Of a stretch of DNA of 64,000 bases, positions 24,927 to 34,100 are shown piece by piece. The notes beneath the pieces were generated by a model. That model did no database searches, had not been told where the DNA came from, and saw only the letters and a list, made by a program, of their open reading frames with translations. Within the stretch, counting starts at the first letter, position 1. Each line of letters begins with the position of its first letter. Both the position numbers and the translations under genes were made by a program. Origin of the DNA: an uncultured Clostridia bacterium (GTDB lineage Bacteria; Bacillota; Clostridia; Christensenellales; UBA1242); contig CAKVLS010000004.1 of the NCBI GenBank assembly GCA_934757865.1, forward strand, positions 42,858 to 106,857. The letters are read 5' to 3'.

Positions 24927-27740
24927 CTATATTTTTTTGATTGCGTCAACTGGTTTCATTCTGCTTATCTTGATAACTGGCAAAAGTGTAGCCACAAGCA
25001 CTACAACAAGGCAAGCCCCAAGAACTGCGATTATAGGCACAATACCCACTGATAAAAGTGTTATACGCTCAATAACTGTTGATTGCAAATAACTCTTGAA
25101 ACTATCAACTAAAACATTGTTAATAAGTACAGTGCCTATGCCAATAAGCATCCATGAAAATACCACCGTAATAGCCCCCATAATTAGAGACTCTATCAAG
25201 AATATTTTGCTGACATCTTCGCCCTTTGCACCTATTGCGCGCAATATACCAATTTCTTTTTGCTTATTGATAACGCTAAGTGAAACAAAGTTGAATAGAA
25301 GTATAGTTGAGAATATCCCCATAATAAGTGCAACCCATCTAAACACAATGCTAAAAATTTTGAAAATATTGCTTACAAGATATAATGTGTCTGAAAGTTC
25401 ACTCTCGTGATAAACATAATTATTATTAGCTATATTTAAGTATTTTTCTACATTTCGCTCGCTACTAGGAAGACTAGCATAAATACCTTTTAACCCGTTA
25501 TTATCTTTTGCATACTCTTCTACGCACTTGTCACTCATTATAGCAGTAACTATAGATTTATAACTTGCAGTGCTAGGTATAAGTTTGGCTAGTGCTTCGA
25601 AATCAATAACTCCTACAACATTGTAATATTTATCAAGTTTTGGAGCTTTATTTGAAGATAGCATTTCAAAGAATCCAATAACAACCTTTTGTTCATCAGA
25701 GCCTAGACTTGTGTCAAAGATATAATTTTCAGGCTTTATATTTTCTTGTAAATTAAAAATCTTAGAATATGTAGTTGTAGGCAAAATAATTGCGTTCTCT
25801 ACGCTATCAAGATATGTTTTTGCGTCCGCTGACAAAATCTTTTTGTCATACAAATCTTGCAAAGTATATCCGCTATTTTCAAGTTTTTCAACAAGCTTGT
25901 TTAGCTTAAATACATAACTAGTTGAAGCAGAACCTTTTTTGTACTCACTCATTATTTGGCGATATTTGAATCTAGTAAGTTTTGAATAAGAAATAGTCTC
26001 AATAACATTATTGATAAATGTCTCATCTCTAGCAAAAAGTACTCCATAATAGTTAATTACCGCAAGCTGATATTTATAATAATCTTTGCGTGAGGTAAAT
26101 TGCTCTGGATTTTTGGCATAGTCATCAAAAATATCTTTGTACTTAGTCTTATAATCTGTTGAGATTATTCCGCTAACTTCTACTTTTTCGCCCAAAACAT
26201 CTTCTATGCCTCTATACATTATATAAGAATATAGGTCTGTAAGGTATTGTTCATACCCTTCGCCCAAAGCTGTAATTTCGTTTATATACTTTTTACCATT
26301 TATTCTTATAATACAATCGGCTAAATAATCTGTAATTGCAACTTTTTGAGAGCCTTCTTGTGGGTATTCGCCTTTTATCATGTTGCAGTCTTGACCAAAA
26401 TAAGTAGATAATTTTTCAAAAGGTGCAACTAATACTCCTTTTGAAGATTTTACATAAGGAGTTGTAAGTTCTCTTCCCATCATCATAGACATAATAATAG
26501 ATATAATATCATTAGATGATGCTGAGTCATAAGTCATTTCTAACCCATAAAAATCTAGCGTCTTAATTCCATGCTCACCGGTAGTTAATTTTTTGTAAAC
26601 GGTATCATCAAACTTTTTGCTAATTGCCATATTGAAAGAGTCGTATTCCGCCATATATTCGCCCTGTCTTAGAACTATCTCGCTAATATCGTTTTTTCTA
26701 AAACTCTGGGCAGAGGCAACTGCTATATTATAACTTGCAAAAATTTGGCTAAGACCAAAAAGAGCTAAGGCTACTACCGTCAAAAAAATAGTCACTACAA
26801 GTCTTAATTTTTTGGTCTTAAAGTTAGAAACTCCAAGTTGTGCGGCATACTTGTTAGGAAAATGCGAGCGAATAAGCGTGCAACCATTAGTTTTTTCGCT
26901 TTTTACTTCGCCAGTCTTTTCAAACTTGCTATCTTTATTTCGTTTAATTTTGACTTGTCTATCAAGTATTGTGTTGTTTATTTCTTTTAGTTCTTTTGAA
27001 CTAAGTGGTCTATCAGACGGAATTGTTATGCTGTTTTTTGTTACTCTAAAGTCCTCAAAACCCTCATTTCTTTTGCTAATATCAGCTATCACTTCGCCAT
27101 CACTAAGCTCTATTATTCTGTCTGCGTACTTTTCTGCAGAATCTCTATCATGACTTACGATTATTACAAGTTTATTTTTTGCAAGTTTACCTAGTAGCTT
27201 AAAAATTTGCTTGCTGGTATTACTATCCAAGTTGCCTGTTGGCTCATCGCCTAGTATTATCTCAGTAGACTTAACAAGTGCTCTTGCTATTGCGACTCTT
27301 TGCTTTTGACCACCAGAGAGTTCGTTAGGTTTGCGTTTCTCAAAACCTTTTAGCCCAACCTTGTTTAGGATATCTTCAATTTTGTTTTTGTCTACCTTTT
27401 GGTTTTGGAGTTTTAGCGACAAAGCAACATTATCATATACAGAAAAATCGTCTAGCACATTATACTCTTGGAATATAAAGCCCAAAAAAGTATTGCGGTA
27501 TGCGTCATAATCTTTTCCGCTGAAATCCTTACTTGATTTTCCTTTGATGATTATTTCTCCGCTGTCTGGGGCATCTAGTCCCCCTATTACATTAAGTAGT
27601 GTTGACTTTCCGCTACCTGACTTTCCCAAAATAAACACAAGTCCTTTGTCGGGGAATTTTATATTTATATCTTTTAGTGCCTTACAAGAGCTACCTTTTT
27701 TGCTCTTGTAAGTTTTGCAAATATTTTTTAACTCTAACAT
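24927..27740 (-). CDS. ABC transporter, fused ATPase and FtsX-type permease
   Basis: A 937-residue MacB-type transporter with ATPase first: Walker A GKSGSGKST (39-47), Q-loop FQEYN, signature LSGGQKQR (141-148), Walker B IILGDEP (161-167). A long polar linker (about 220-305) leads to the first span (about 315-335), a large extracellular domain (about 340-790) and three C-terminal spans forming the FtsX permease. Such exporters act as mechanotransmission or peptide/lipid efflux systems. No sensor kinase or lipoprotein partner is adjacent. The exact substrate cannot be inferred. Confidence 0.9.
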   Translation of the reverse strand: MLELKNICKTYKSKKGSSCKALKDINIKFPDKGLVFILGKSGSGKSTLLNVIGGLDAPDSGEIIIKGKSSKDFSGKDYDAYRNTFLGFIFQEYNVLDDFSVYDNVALSLKLQNQKVDKNKIEDILNKVGLKGFEKRKPNELSGGQKQRVAIARALVKSTEIILGDEPTGNLDSNTSKQIFKLLGKLAKNKLVIIVSHDRDSAEKYADRIIELSDGEVIADISKRNEGFEDFRVTKNSITIPSDRPLSSKELKEINNTILDRQVKIKRNKDSKFEKTGEVKSEKTNGCTLIRSHFPNKYAAQLGVSNFKTKKLRLVVTIFLTVVALALFGLSQIFASYNIAVASAQSFRKNDISEIVLRQGEYMAEYDSFNMAISKKFDDTVYKKLTTGEHGIKTLDFYGLEMTYDSASSNDIISIIMSMMMGRELTTPYVKSSKGVLVAPFEKLSTYFGQDCNMIKGEYPQEGSQKVAITDYLADCIIRINGKKYINEITALGEGYEQYLTDLYSYIMYRGIEDVLGEKVEVSGIISTDYKTKYKDIFDDYAKNPEQFTSRKDYYKYQLAVINYYGVLFARDETFINNVIETISYSKLTRFKYRQIMSEYKKGSASTSYVFKLNKLVEKLENSGYTLQDLYDKKILSADAKTYLDSVENAIILPTTTYSKIFNLQENIKPENYIFDTSLGSDEQKVVIGFFEMLSSNKAPKLDKYYNVVGVIDFEALAKLIPSTASYKSIVTAIMSDKCVEEYAKDNNGLKGIYASLPSSERNVEKYLNIANNNYVYHESELSDTLYLVSNIFKIFSIVFRWVALIMGIFSTILLFNFVSLSVINKQKEIGILRAIGAKGEDVSKIFLIESLIMGAITVVFSWMLIGIGTVLINNVLVDSFKSYLQSTVIERITLLSVGIVPIIAVLGACLVVVLVATLLPVIKISRMKPVDAIKKI

Positions 27741-27747
27741 TTTTTGT

Positions 27748-27782
27748 CCCTAAAAACAAACTGCCAAACAAAAATTTGGCAG
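27748..27782 (-). terminator. terminator after LOG-like gene
   Basis: CTGCCAAA / TTTGGCAG stem followed on the minus strand by a T-rich run. Just before it (27786-27817) lies a short imperfect TTTAATT direct repeat with no obvious function. Confidence 0.75.
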
Positions 27783-27817
27783 TAGAATTTGATTTAATTA
27801 AATTTAATTTGATTTAA

Positions 27818-28459
27818 TTATTTATTGCCACTATTGTAGCTTGCTTTGTCCTTTTCTCTAAGATATGCAGGAATAAATCTATTAACGGCTGGGCGTCTTC
27901 TGTAGCTGTGGATTAGTTCCAAAGCATCATCAACATTATCAACGACATTAACAAGGTCATTAAACTCGCCCGGAGTGCACAAGCCCTCTTCTTCTTGGAC
28001 TTTGTAAAATTCAAGAAGTTTGTCATAATAGCCGTCAATGTTAACTAAAACTATCTCGTAAGCATGAGGATATTGTCTGTTGATTTCTAAGAAAGTAACA
28101 AACTCATGTACTGTGCCGTTAGCACCCGGAAGAACTACAATTATATCTGTATTGTCGGCAAAAGTCTTAAGTCTTGTATTAAGACATTGATTAGGAAGTC
28201 TTTCGCCTACCATACCGTCTCTATAACTATCAAAGTACACAACGCTAAGGTCTACAAGTTTAACCTTTTTGTTGTACTTAATAAACTCGTTGTAAGTAAC
28301 GCCCATTAGCCCGTACTCGCTACAACCTTGCAAATATACATATTGCTTTTTGCCTAAGTATTCGCCTATTTTTCTAGCGGCTTCTATTGTCTTTGGGTTT
28401 TTTGGCAATCTGCAACCCTCCGCAACAAAAACTCTAACATCATCATCATCTTTTAACAT
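27818..28459 (-). CDS. LOG-like Rossmann-fold protein
   Basis: A 213-residue protein of the lysine-decarboxylase-like (LOG/SLOG) superfamily, whose enzymes cleave nucleoside 5'-monophosphates or sense nucleotides. The conserved PGGxGTxxE motif appears as PGANGTVHE (111-119), keeping the Glu and the GT but not the second Gly, and an upstream Arg is in NTRLKTF. A nucleotide-binding role is likely. It is the last gene of a run containing a DAC-like protein, so a nucleotide-signalling link is possible, by inference. Confidence 0.75.
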   Translation of the reverse strand: MLKDDDDVRVFVAEGCRLPKNPKTIEAARKIGEYLGKKQYVYLQGCSEYGLMGVTYNEFIKYNKKVKLVDLSVVYFDSYRDGMVGERLPNQCLNTRLKTFADNTDIIVVLPGANGTVHEFVTFLEINRQYPHAYEIVLVNIDGYYDKLLEFYKVQEEEGLCTPGEFNDLVNVVDNVDDALELIHSYRRRPAVNRFIPAYLREKDKASYNSGNK

Positions 28460-28469
28460 TTTTGTCCTC

Positions 28470-29744
28470 CTACTTTAAGTAAAGTGATTTACATAATTTT
28501 CTTACGCCATCGACATCGTTTGCCTTAGACATTGTAAGAATATTTTTTATGTCTTCGTTAGGTATCTCTTCTTCTATCTCGCCGATGTATTCTTTGACAA
28601 GGTCGCACCATGCTTGTGCGGTCTTTTGGCTATAAAATAGCTTAATCATAATATGTGCGTCAAAGAAGTAGTTTTTGAAGAAGAATATCCATTTATCATT
28701 TGGTATATCTGCCAAAATCTCTTTTGCAACATTACGAGCTTCGTCTAGGTATCCATAAGGGTTGCCGATATATGCTAGTATTGTTGGGCAAATATAATTT
28801 CTTGTAAACATAGCGGGTATGTGTAAGTTGTCTTTTATATTAAGTAGCGCACTTATCTCGCTACGAGTGTTGTTAAGACTAAAATGGCTAGCTATAGCGT
28901 CTTGACCATTGATAAAGATATGTCTTATAAGGTTAACATCGGTATTGAAGTCTGGTATCTTAATGTGATTGCTTACCTCGTTCAAAACCTCTTCTGCAAG
29001 CTCAGTGTTGTTGTTTTGTTTAATGTATAGTGACAAGAAAATCTTATCGGACATAGATAGATTTTCCCAAAGAGCTGGTATTAGAAGTTTGAAATTGTTT
29101 ATAAAGACTTCATCTTTTTTCTTAACCTCAAACAAAAGCACAAATAGTAGTCTTGTAACTATTGTCTTTTCGTCATTAGTAGCTTCTAGTATTGTTATGT
29201 ACTCGCTAGTTAGTGGCATAAGTTTATCACTAGTTAACATATCAACTAGTGACTTATAACTCTCGCTAAATGCTGAATAGTCCTTGTAAAAAATATAGTT
29301 AAAGCATAGCTTACCATAATTTTCTACTTGCTCTTTTGTTATCTGCCCTACATTTAGTTTACGATTTTGTGCTTGCAAAAGTTCTGCAAGTTTGATGATA
29401 TTCATTCTGTCTTCTCTATCAATGATGCCAAACTTATTAGCCAAACTTAGTGCAAATACATCGCTAATACCTAGTATTGAACCTTGGTCCATAACATACG
29501 CCATTTTGTTAGCGATAGTTTCGCCGGCACTATAAAGAACTTTTCTTAGTAGTGCCATAGATTTTTTGTATATATACTCTAAGCAATATCTATAAAAGCC
29601 CGCTTCATAAGAAGATTTGATATAATCTTTTTCTTCGTCTTTTATATTAACAGGACAATTAGTTACTATGTCTTCAAAGTTTTGGTCACTATTAAAGTCC
29701 GCAACCGCAAGTCCCTCATAGTTAAATACTGAATTTTCTGTCAT
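28470..29744 (-). CDS. hypothetical all-helical protein (424 aa)
   Basis: No recognised family. The sequence is mostly helical, rich in Leu, Ile, Asn and Asp, with no signal peptide or membrane span, and looks like a repeat-type scaffold (TPR- or HEAT-like spacing of short helices) without a clear consensus. Its stop is 10 nt before the LOG-like gene and its ATG touches the DAC-like gene stop (shared base 29744), so these three are tightly coupled and probably act together. Confidence 0.7.
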   Translation of the reverse strand: MTENSVFNYEGLAVADFNSDQNFEDIVTNCPVNIKDEEKDYIKSSYEAGFYRYCLEYIYKKSMALLRKVLYSAGETIANKMAYVMDQGSILGISDVFALSLANKFGIIDREDRMNIIKLAELLQAQNRKLNVGQITKEQVENYGKLCFNYIFYKDYSAFSESYKSLVDMLTSDKLMPLTSEYITILEATNDEKTIVTRLLFVLLFEVKKKDEVFINNFKLLIPALWENLSMSDKIFLSLYIKQNNNTELAEEVLNEVSNHIKIPDFNTDVNLIRHIFINGQDAIASHFSLNNTRSEISALLNIKDNLHIPAMFTRNYICPTILAYIGNPYGYLDEARNVAKEILADIPNDKWIFFFKNYFFDAHIMIKLFYSQKTAQAWCDLVKEYIGEIEEEIPNEDIKNILTMSKANDVDGVRKLCKSLYLK

Positions 29745-30775
29745 TATTTAACTACCTCTTCATAGAAAGTTTCGCCGTCTTGTGACTGGAAGTATACGCC
29801 GATTACTTTCTTTACCTTAGAGTTAACTATGGTGTATGCTGCTCTCTTACGAGCTCCGCCTACGACATTGGTTAATTTATTGTTGCTGGTAATAAATACA
29901 TTGTATGCTCTTATTCTGCCGGCGTTATCTACTATGGTAATACCATCATAGTTAAGCATTGCTATAAATAGTTCCGCAACGCTCATAAGTTTGGCCTCGG
30001 AGTAGCCATTGGTCTGCATAAATAACTTAGAAAACTCAATAGGAGTTTCTAGCCATATACCATCGCCAAAGTAGCCTTTGTCAACATAATCTTTGTCTAC
30101 GATTACACATATAGCACCGTGTATATCGTTAAATGCTTGTTTGAAAATATTAGCATACAATATTTTGATTTCGTTTAGTTTTTTCTTTGTAGTTTTTAGT
30201 TTAGAAAGGCTTGCGTTAACAAAACGGTTAACGACACCTTCTCTATTGACATAGCTTAGGTCGTTAAGTGAAAAGTTAATAACTGCCTCACTGCCCTTGA
30301 TGCCTCTTAGAAGTATAGCAAAGGAACTCATAACATCTAGTGTTAAAAGTGAGATTTTTGACTCTTTGAGAGTGTCGCTCAAATACATCAAATCAACAAA
30401 TTTTTTCTCTTTGATACTGTTAAAAGTCTTAACAATACCATAAGTAAATTTGTCATCTTTTATCTCGACAAAGACTGTCCAGTCAATGTCGCAAAATCCC
30501 ATAAGGGCTTTCATACGAGAGTTAAATTGTGACTCGTTGTTATCAAAGAATAGTGGCAATTTATAACTAGTTGGAACATTTTTTACGATGGTGTCAATGT
30601 TGCTAGTGATAAGTATGCTTGGTCTTATCTTGCGGCCTTCTTCTTCGTAATTACAAAACTTATATAAGAAGTTCATTATATAAGTAACAAACTTTTCGGG
30701 CATGGTAGGAAACTCTTTGCACACTAGTTTGATTACCGATTCTTTTGCGTCTGTATAAAATATGTTTTCAACCAT
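29744..30775 (-). CDS. diverged DAC (DisA_N-like) domain protein
   Basis: A 343-residue protein. Residues about 1-200 are an unfamiliar N-terminal region. Residues about 215-340 resemble a diadenylate cyclase domain: HGAICVIVDKD as first strand, YDGITIVDNAGRIRAYNVF in place of the DGA motif (277-279), and GGARKRAAYTIV in place of GTRHRAA (306-313). The catalytic DGA and RHR motifs are altered to DGI and RKR. Related diverged domains are known as probable nucleotide sensors (DACN families); whether it synthesises or binds a cyclic nucleotide is open. Confidence 0.6.
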   Translation of the reverse strand: MVENIFYTDAKESVIKLVCKEFPTMPEKFVTYIMNFLYKFCNYEEEGRKIRPSILITSNIDTIVKNVPTSYKLPLFFDNNESQFNSRMKALMGFCDIDWTVFVEIKDDKFTYGIVKTFNSIKEKKFVDLMYLSDTLKESKISLLTLDVMSSFAILLRGIKGSEAVINFSLNDLSYVNREGVVNRFVNASLSKLKTTKKKLNEIKILYANIFKQAFNDIHGAICVIVDKDYVDKGYFGDGIWLETPIEFSKLFMQTNGYSEAKLMSVAELFIAMLNYDGITIVDNAGRIRAYNVFITSNNKLTNVVGGARKRAAYTIVNSKVKKVIGVYFQSQDGETFYEEVVK

Positions 30776-30809
30776 AAATTTTCGCCCTCACTTTTAACCT
30801 TTTTGTATT

Positions 30810-32177
30810 TTAATTTTCTTTTTTGCTTTGTTTTTCTTTTTCTTTAATTTGCTTTTTTCTTTTGTTATATTTTCTAATTATTTGATTTTTTTCTTCCATT
30901 GTACGTTTTTTGCGTGGAACATTTTTTAGAGCCTCTTTACGCTCTTTCTTGTCTTGTTTGATTTTTGCCTTGTGCTCTTGTTTTTTCTTATACTCATCGA
31001 TTAGGTATAAGTATCTATTGTAAGCATCATCAACTTTTTGGTCCCAAGTCCTGTATAGTTCCTTAAAAGCGTTCTCGCTAACTTCTTTATATTTTTCCTC
31101 ATCGCCAAGAACTTCTATTATCTTCTCCGCAAAGCCCTCAGTAGATGGCTTAGAGATATAACCATTGTGGTCGTTAACAACTCCGGCTGTCGCGGCTATA
31201 CCTTCCATAAGTACGGTAGGTGTATGTTGTGACGCACCCTCATACTTAACAAGTCCGTCAGTATCATATACCGATGGGAATAACATTAACTTGCTTGCAG
31301 CATAGTATTCAGCTAGTAGTTTCCTGTCTTTGATAGACCCTGTAAAGATTACTTTGTCATCAAGACCAAGTTCGGTGACATGTTTTTTTAGATCGGCAAG
31401 GTCCATACCATCGCCGACATATATCATTCTAAAGTCAATGCCTCTATCCTTAATAATCTTCAAGCTGTCAGCTATCATAAAGATGCTCTTCATTACAATC
31501 ATTCTGCCGACAAACAAGAATACTGGGACATTGTCTGGGATATTGTGCTTTTCGTAAATCTTCTTTCTAGCAGCTTCTTTGTCGATAGGTAACATCTCTG
31601 TGCCTGACTTCATAACATAAGAAGGTTTTTTGTACCCATAGGATTTCAAAACATCTTGGGTGTTTTCGTTAACAGCCCACACTTCTGTGCAGTTATTAAA
31701 AACTTTCATAACATCTTTTAGAAGAATATTAGAGATAAACTCAGACTTAGTAGCTCTCTTAAAGTCTTGCTTAAACTGGCTGTGCATTGTAGCTACAACG
31801 GGTATCTTTTTCTCTTTTGCGATAGCTACGCCCATCTTGCCAATATTAAAAGGTGAGTGAATATGTATGATATCAATCTTACGCTTTTTCATATTGTTTA
31901 TAAACTTTGAGTCAATTTGTGGCATAGCATAGTCATAACCTAGAATAGGAACTTTTGTCGCAAGGCATCTTACTACCTCATAGTCAAAAGCATCTTTGTA
32001 ACCCTTTCTTCTAGGTGCTACGACAAAGACATTTGCCTTATCTTTCAAAATTCTTGCGTAGTGATTAACAACTGTTACTACGCCGTCTATAGATGGATAA
32101 AACGCATCACAAAATAATGCTATGTTTATCTTTCCGTCATCATTTTGCTCGGCGTTTAATTTTGCGTTCTTTGGCAT
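30810..32177 (-). CDS. GT4 glycosyltransferase, diacylglycerol glucosyltransferase-like
   Basis: A 455-residue GT-B enzyme. The N-terminal half has CDAFYPSIDGVVTVV and IHIHSPFNIG; the C-terminal half has FVGRMIVMKS and a nucleotide-sugar-binding segment ending in VLMEGIAAT, in place of the usual EGxPxV pattern. It resembles 1,2-diacylglycerol 3-glucosyltransferases that make glycolipid anchors. The last 60 residues are a lysine-rich, probably coiled-coil tail (KKQEHKAKIKQDKKERK), which could hold it at the membrane. It lies between a methyltransferase-like gene and the DAC-like gene. Confidence 0.85.
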   Translation of the reverse strand: MPKNAKLNAEQNDDGKINIALFCDAFYPSIDGVVTVVNHYARILKDKANVFVVAPRRKGYKDAFDYEVVRCLATKVPILGYDYAMPQIDSKFINNMKKRKIDIIHIHSPFNIGKMGVAIAKEKKIPVVATMHSQFKQDFKRATKSEFISNILLKDVMKVFNNCTEVWAVNENTQDVLKSYGYKKPSYVMKSGTEMLPIDKEAARKKIYEKHNIPDNVPVFLFVGRMIVMKSIFMIADSLKIIKDRGIDFRMIYVGDGMDLADLKKHVTELGLDDKVIFTGSIKDRKLLAEYYAASKLMLFPSVYDTDGLVKYEGASQHTPTVLMEGIAATAGVVNDHNGYISKPSTEGFAEKIIEVLGDEEKYKEVSENAFKELYRTWDQKVDDAYNRYLYLIDEYKKKQEHKAKIKQDKKERKEALKNVPRKKRTMEEKNQIIRKYNKRKKQIKEKEKQSKKEN

Positions 32178-32188
32178 AAATTTTTCTC

Positions 32189-32737
32189 CTATTTTTCAAA
32201 CAATAATGCAATATCATTTTGTCCCTCAAAGTGGTATAAGCTGTCATAACTTACTGTACCCACTTTTGAGGTTTTGATTAATTTGTAACCCTGTGACAAT
32301 CCATAGTTGATAATATCAAAACTCTTGATATTTGGGTTATTAAGATTTTCTATCACTAGCAAATACTTAGTGTATAGCGAAAAGATACCTCTCTTTAACT
32401 CCTCTACACTTTTACCACGCTCTACACCTCTACTGATAGCAAGATGCGCAACTACTAGATCATATTGTCTATTTATCTTTTGTTTTGTAATGTCGGCTTT
32501 TACTATTTCCCAATTTCTTGCTTTGACTGCCTTTTTCATTTGTGCAACGCCTAGCATTGTAGGAGTCTCCATTATTGCATCAATTACAGCGTTTGGATAA
32601 GTCTCAGTAAGATTATATAAACTAGTTCTGCCGCTACCTATATCTGCTATAAACTCTATTTTTTCTGGTTTAAGCAAAGTAAACATTTCGTTAAAAAGTT
32701 TGCTATGCTCAGGTCTTGGAGTGTATTTTCTAAACAT
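32189..32737 (-). CDS. class I SAM methyltransferase-like protein
   Basis: A 182-residue Rossmann protein. Motif I is IADIGSGRTSLY (family DxGxGxG), followed by acidic motif II and DLVVAHLAI as motif IV. Substrate unknown. It lies 11 nt before the glycosyltransferase and 14 nt after the SDR gene, so all form one transcription unit. Divergence in motif I (GSGRTS) makes activity probable but not certain. Confidence 0.7.
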   Translation of the reverse strand: MFRKYTPRPEHSKLFNEMFTLLKPEKIEFIADIGSGRTSLYNLTETYPNAVIDAIMETPTMLGVAQMKKAVKARNWEIVKADITKQKINRQYDLVVAHLAISRGVERGKSVEELKRGIFSLYTKYLLVIENLNNPNIKSFDIINYGLSQGYKLIKTSKVGTVSYDSLYHFEGQNDIALLFEK

Positions 32738-32751
32738 ATTTGCTTTCCTTT

Positions 32752-33558
32752 TTACTTACTTTTTTTGACCGGCTTAAAACCGCCAAAGTATCTATAAATA
32801 AATCCATAAATCCAACGCTTAGGGAATATCTTAGTCAAAAAGTATAAGAATTTGTACTTAGCACCAACGATAAACATAGGCTTAGGATGTTTTTTGTTAG
32901 ATATCTTATAAACTCTCTTACCAACAACTTCTGGACTCATACGCTTGTCTTCTCTAGAGTCTATTGCCTCAGCTGCGTTTTTGATACGAGCGCCGTAATG
33001 CTCATTTGTTACATTTACCTTAACTCTATTGCGAGTAAAGTTGGTCTTAACATCTCCTGGGCACACTGCTATAACATCTATGCCAAGAGGTTTAACCTCC
33101 ATAGCAACCGAAAAACTCAAGTTGTTAACAGCAGACTTACTTGCACAATATAGCGCTCTAAAAGGTAGTGGAAATAGCGCACATGCTGAGCTCATATTGA
33201 TTATCTTGCTGCCCTTTTTCATATAAGGGATAGCGTGCTTGATACAATTAAGCACGCCGAAGTAGTTAACATCAATAATGCCTTCTGACTCTTGCTCGTC
33301 AATTAGTTCCACTGCACCCGAAACACCATAACCTGCATTGTTAATCAAGATATCAAAGTCGCCGAACTTATCGTGGATTTTTTCTAGCACATCATGAACC
33401 ATAGCATCTATTGATACATCGCACATAAAAAAGTTTTGAGAGTGATTGTTATTTTTTCTTGACATAACAACTACTGTGTCACCGTTTTTTGTAAACTCCT
33501 TAGCACACGCCTCACCAATACCGCTAGTACCACCTGTTATTACTACTACTCTATTCAT
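32752..33558 (-). CDS. short-chain dehydrogenase/reductase
   Basis: A 268-residue classical SDR using NAD(P)H. Cofactor motif TGGTSGIG, structural NNAGYG, and catalytic Ser plus YCASK (Tyr, Lys) are present. A basic C-terminus with a hydrophobic stretch (FLYFLTKIFPKRWIYGFIY) suggests membrane or lipid association, as in acyl-chain or glycolipid-related SDRs. The start at 33558 is set by GGAGG 5 nt upstream; four extra codons are rejected. First gene of the leftward run ending with the LOG-like gene. Confidence 0.9.
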   Translation of the reverse strand: MNRVVVITGGTSGIGEACAKEFTKNGDTVVVMSRKNNNHSQNFFMCDVSIDAMVHDVLEKIHDKFGDFDILINNAGYGVSGAVELIDEQESEGIIDVNYFGVLNCIKHAIPYMKKGSKIINMSSACALFPLPFRALYCASKSAVNNLSFSVAMEVKPLGIDVIAVCPGDVKTNFTRNRVKVNVTNEHYGARIKNAAEAIDSREDKRMSPEVVGKRVYKISNKKHPKPMFIVGAKYKFLYFLTKIFPKRWIYGFIYRYFGGFKPVKKSK

Positions 33559-33570
33559 AATTGCCTCCAA

Positions 33571-33870
33571 AAATGTAGAATTTTGCGATTTTTTGCCAAA
33601 TACAATTTTACATTTTTAGTTTATAATAATTGCCGTTTTTTTGCAAATAATTTAGTATATATATTTATTTAATTTATGTACATTTTTTGTTAAACTTCTC
33701 AAAAGTAAATAAAAGTATCACAAATTTTCAAAATAAGATTAGTTCTCATAAACCCCTGCCAAAAACTGGAAAATATTTTTTTGCATTTTTTGTATAACTA
33801 AAAAGCTCCTTCACATACTAACACCAGCAAGGGACAAATAATTTGCCACTTGTGATTATAAAAGGAGGGA
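33571..33870. other. intergenic region, 300 bp
   Basis: Divergent gap between the SDR operon and the zinc-ribbon gene. For the SDR side the best promoter on the minus strand is TTGCAA, 17 bp, TAAACT (near 33620-33650). The right part probably carries the leader of the zinc-ribbon gene. Otherwise only AT-rich sequence. Confidence 0.5.
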
Positions 33871-33874
33871 AAAT

Positions 33875-34015
33875 ATGTCTGCTGTTGTAACCGGCGAAAA
33901 GCCAGGATGTGGTTGTTATACATGTCGCAACTGTGGTCAAAGAGTTGACCTAGGTGCATATGACAAAATGCCACCATGCCCAAGATGTGGTAACACTACT
34001 TTTTCAAAAAGATAG
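33875..34015 (+). CDS. tiny zinc-ribbon protein (46 aa)
   Basis: A complete 46-residue protein starting MSAVVTGEKPGCGCYTCRNC. Cysteines in the CYTCRNCG and PPCPRCG segments form a classic four-Cys zinc (or rubredoxin-like) knuckle, and the ending GNTTFSKR is typical of small zinc-ribbon or rubrerythrin-associated proteins of anaerobes. AAAGGAGGG lies 5 nt before the ATG and a strong terminator follows, so it is a monocistronic gene. Possible roles are electron transfer, redox sensing or nucleic-acid binding; the pairing of two CxxC knuckles slightly favours zinc. Confidence 0.85.
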   Translation: MSAVVTGEKPGCGCYTCRNCGQRVDLGAYDKMPPCPRCGNTTFSKR

Positions 34016-34032
34016 ATAATATTTTACCAAGT

Positions 34033-34072
34033 AAAAAAATAACGGAAGTATTAGCTCCCGTTATTTTTTTTG
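34033..34072 (+). terminator. Rho-independent terminator
   Basis: AATAACGG / CCGTTATT stem, A7 before and T8 after. Its arms can also act leftward for the pseudouridine synthase gene. Confidence 0.8.
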
Positions 34073-34100
34073 TATTTTTTCATTTTATCTCGCTATCTAC

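Noticed and set aside
27783..27817. TTTAATTAAA-type repeats as a CRISPR or integration remnant
   Set aside because: Only a few imperfect short AT repeats with no spacers and no cas genes; ordinary low-complexity spacer.
27818..28459. True lysine decarboxylase
   Set aside because: The old family name is misleading; the Rossmann LOG fold with PGxxGTxxE has no PLP-binding site.
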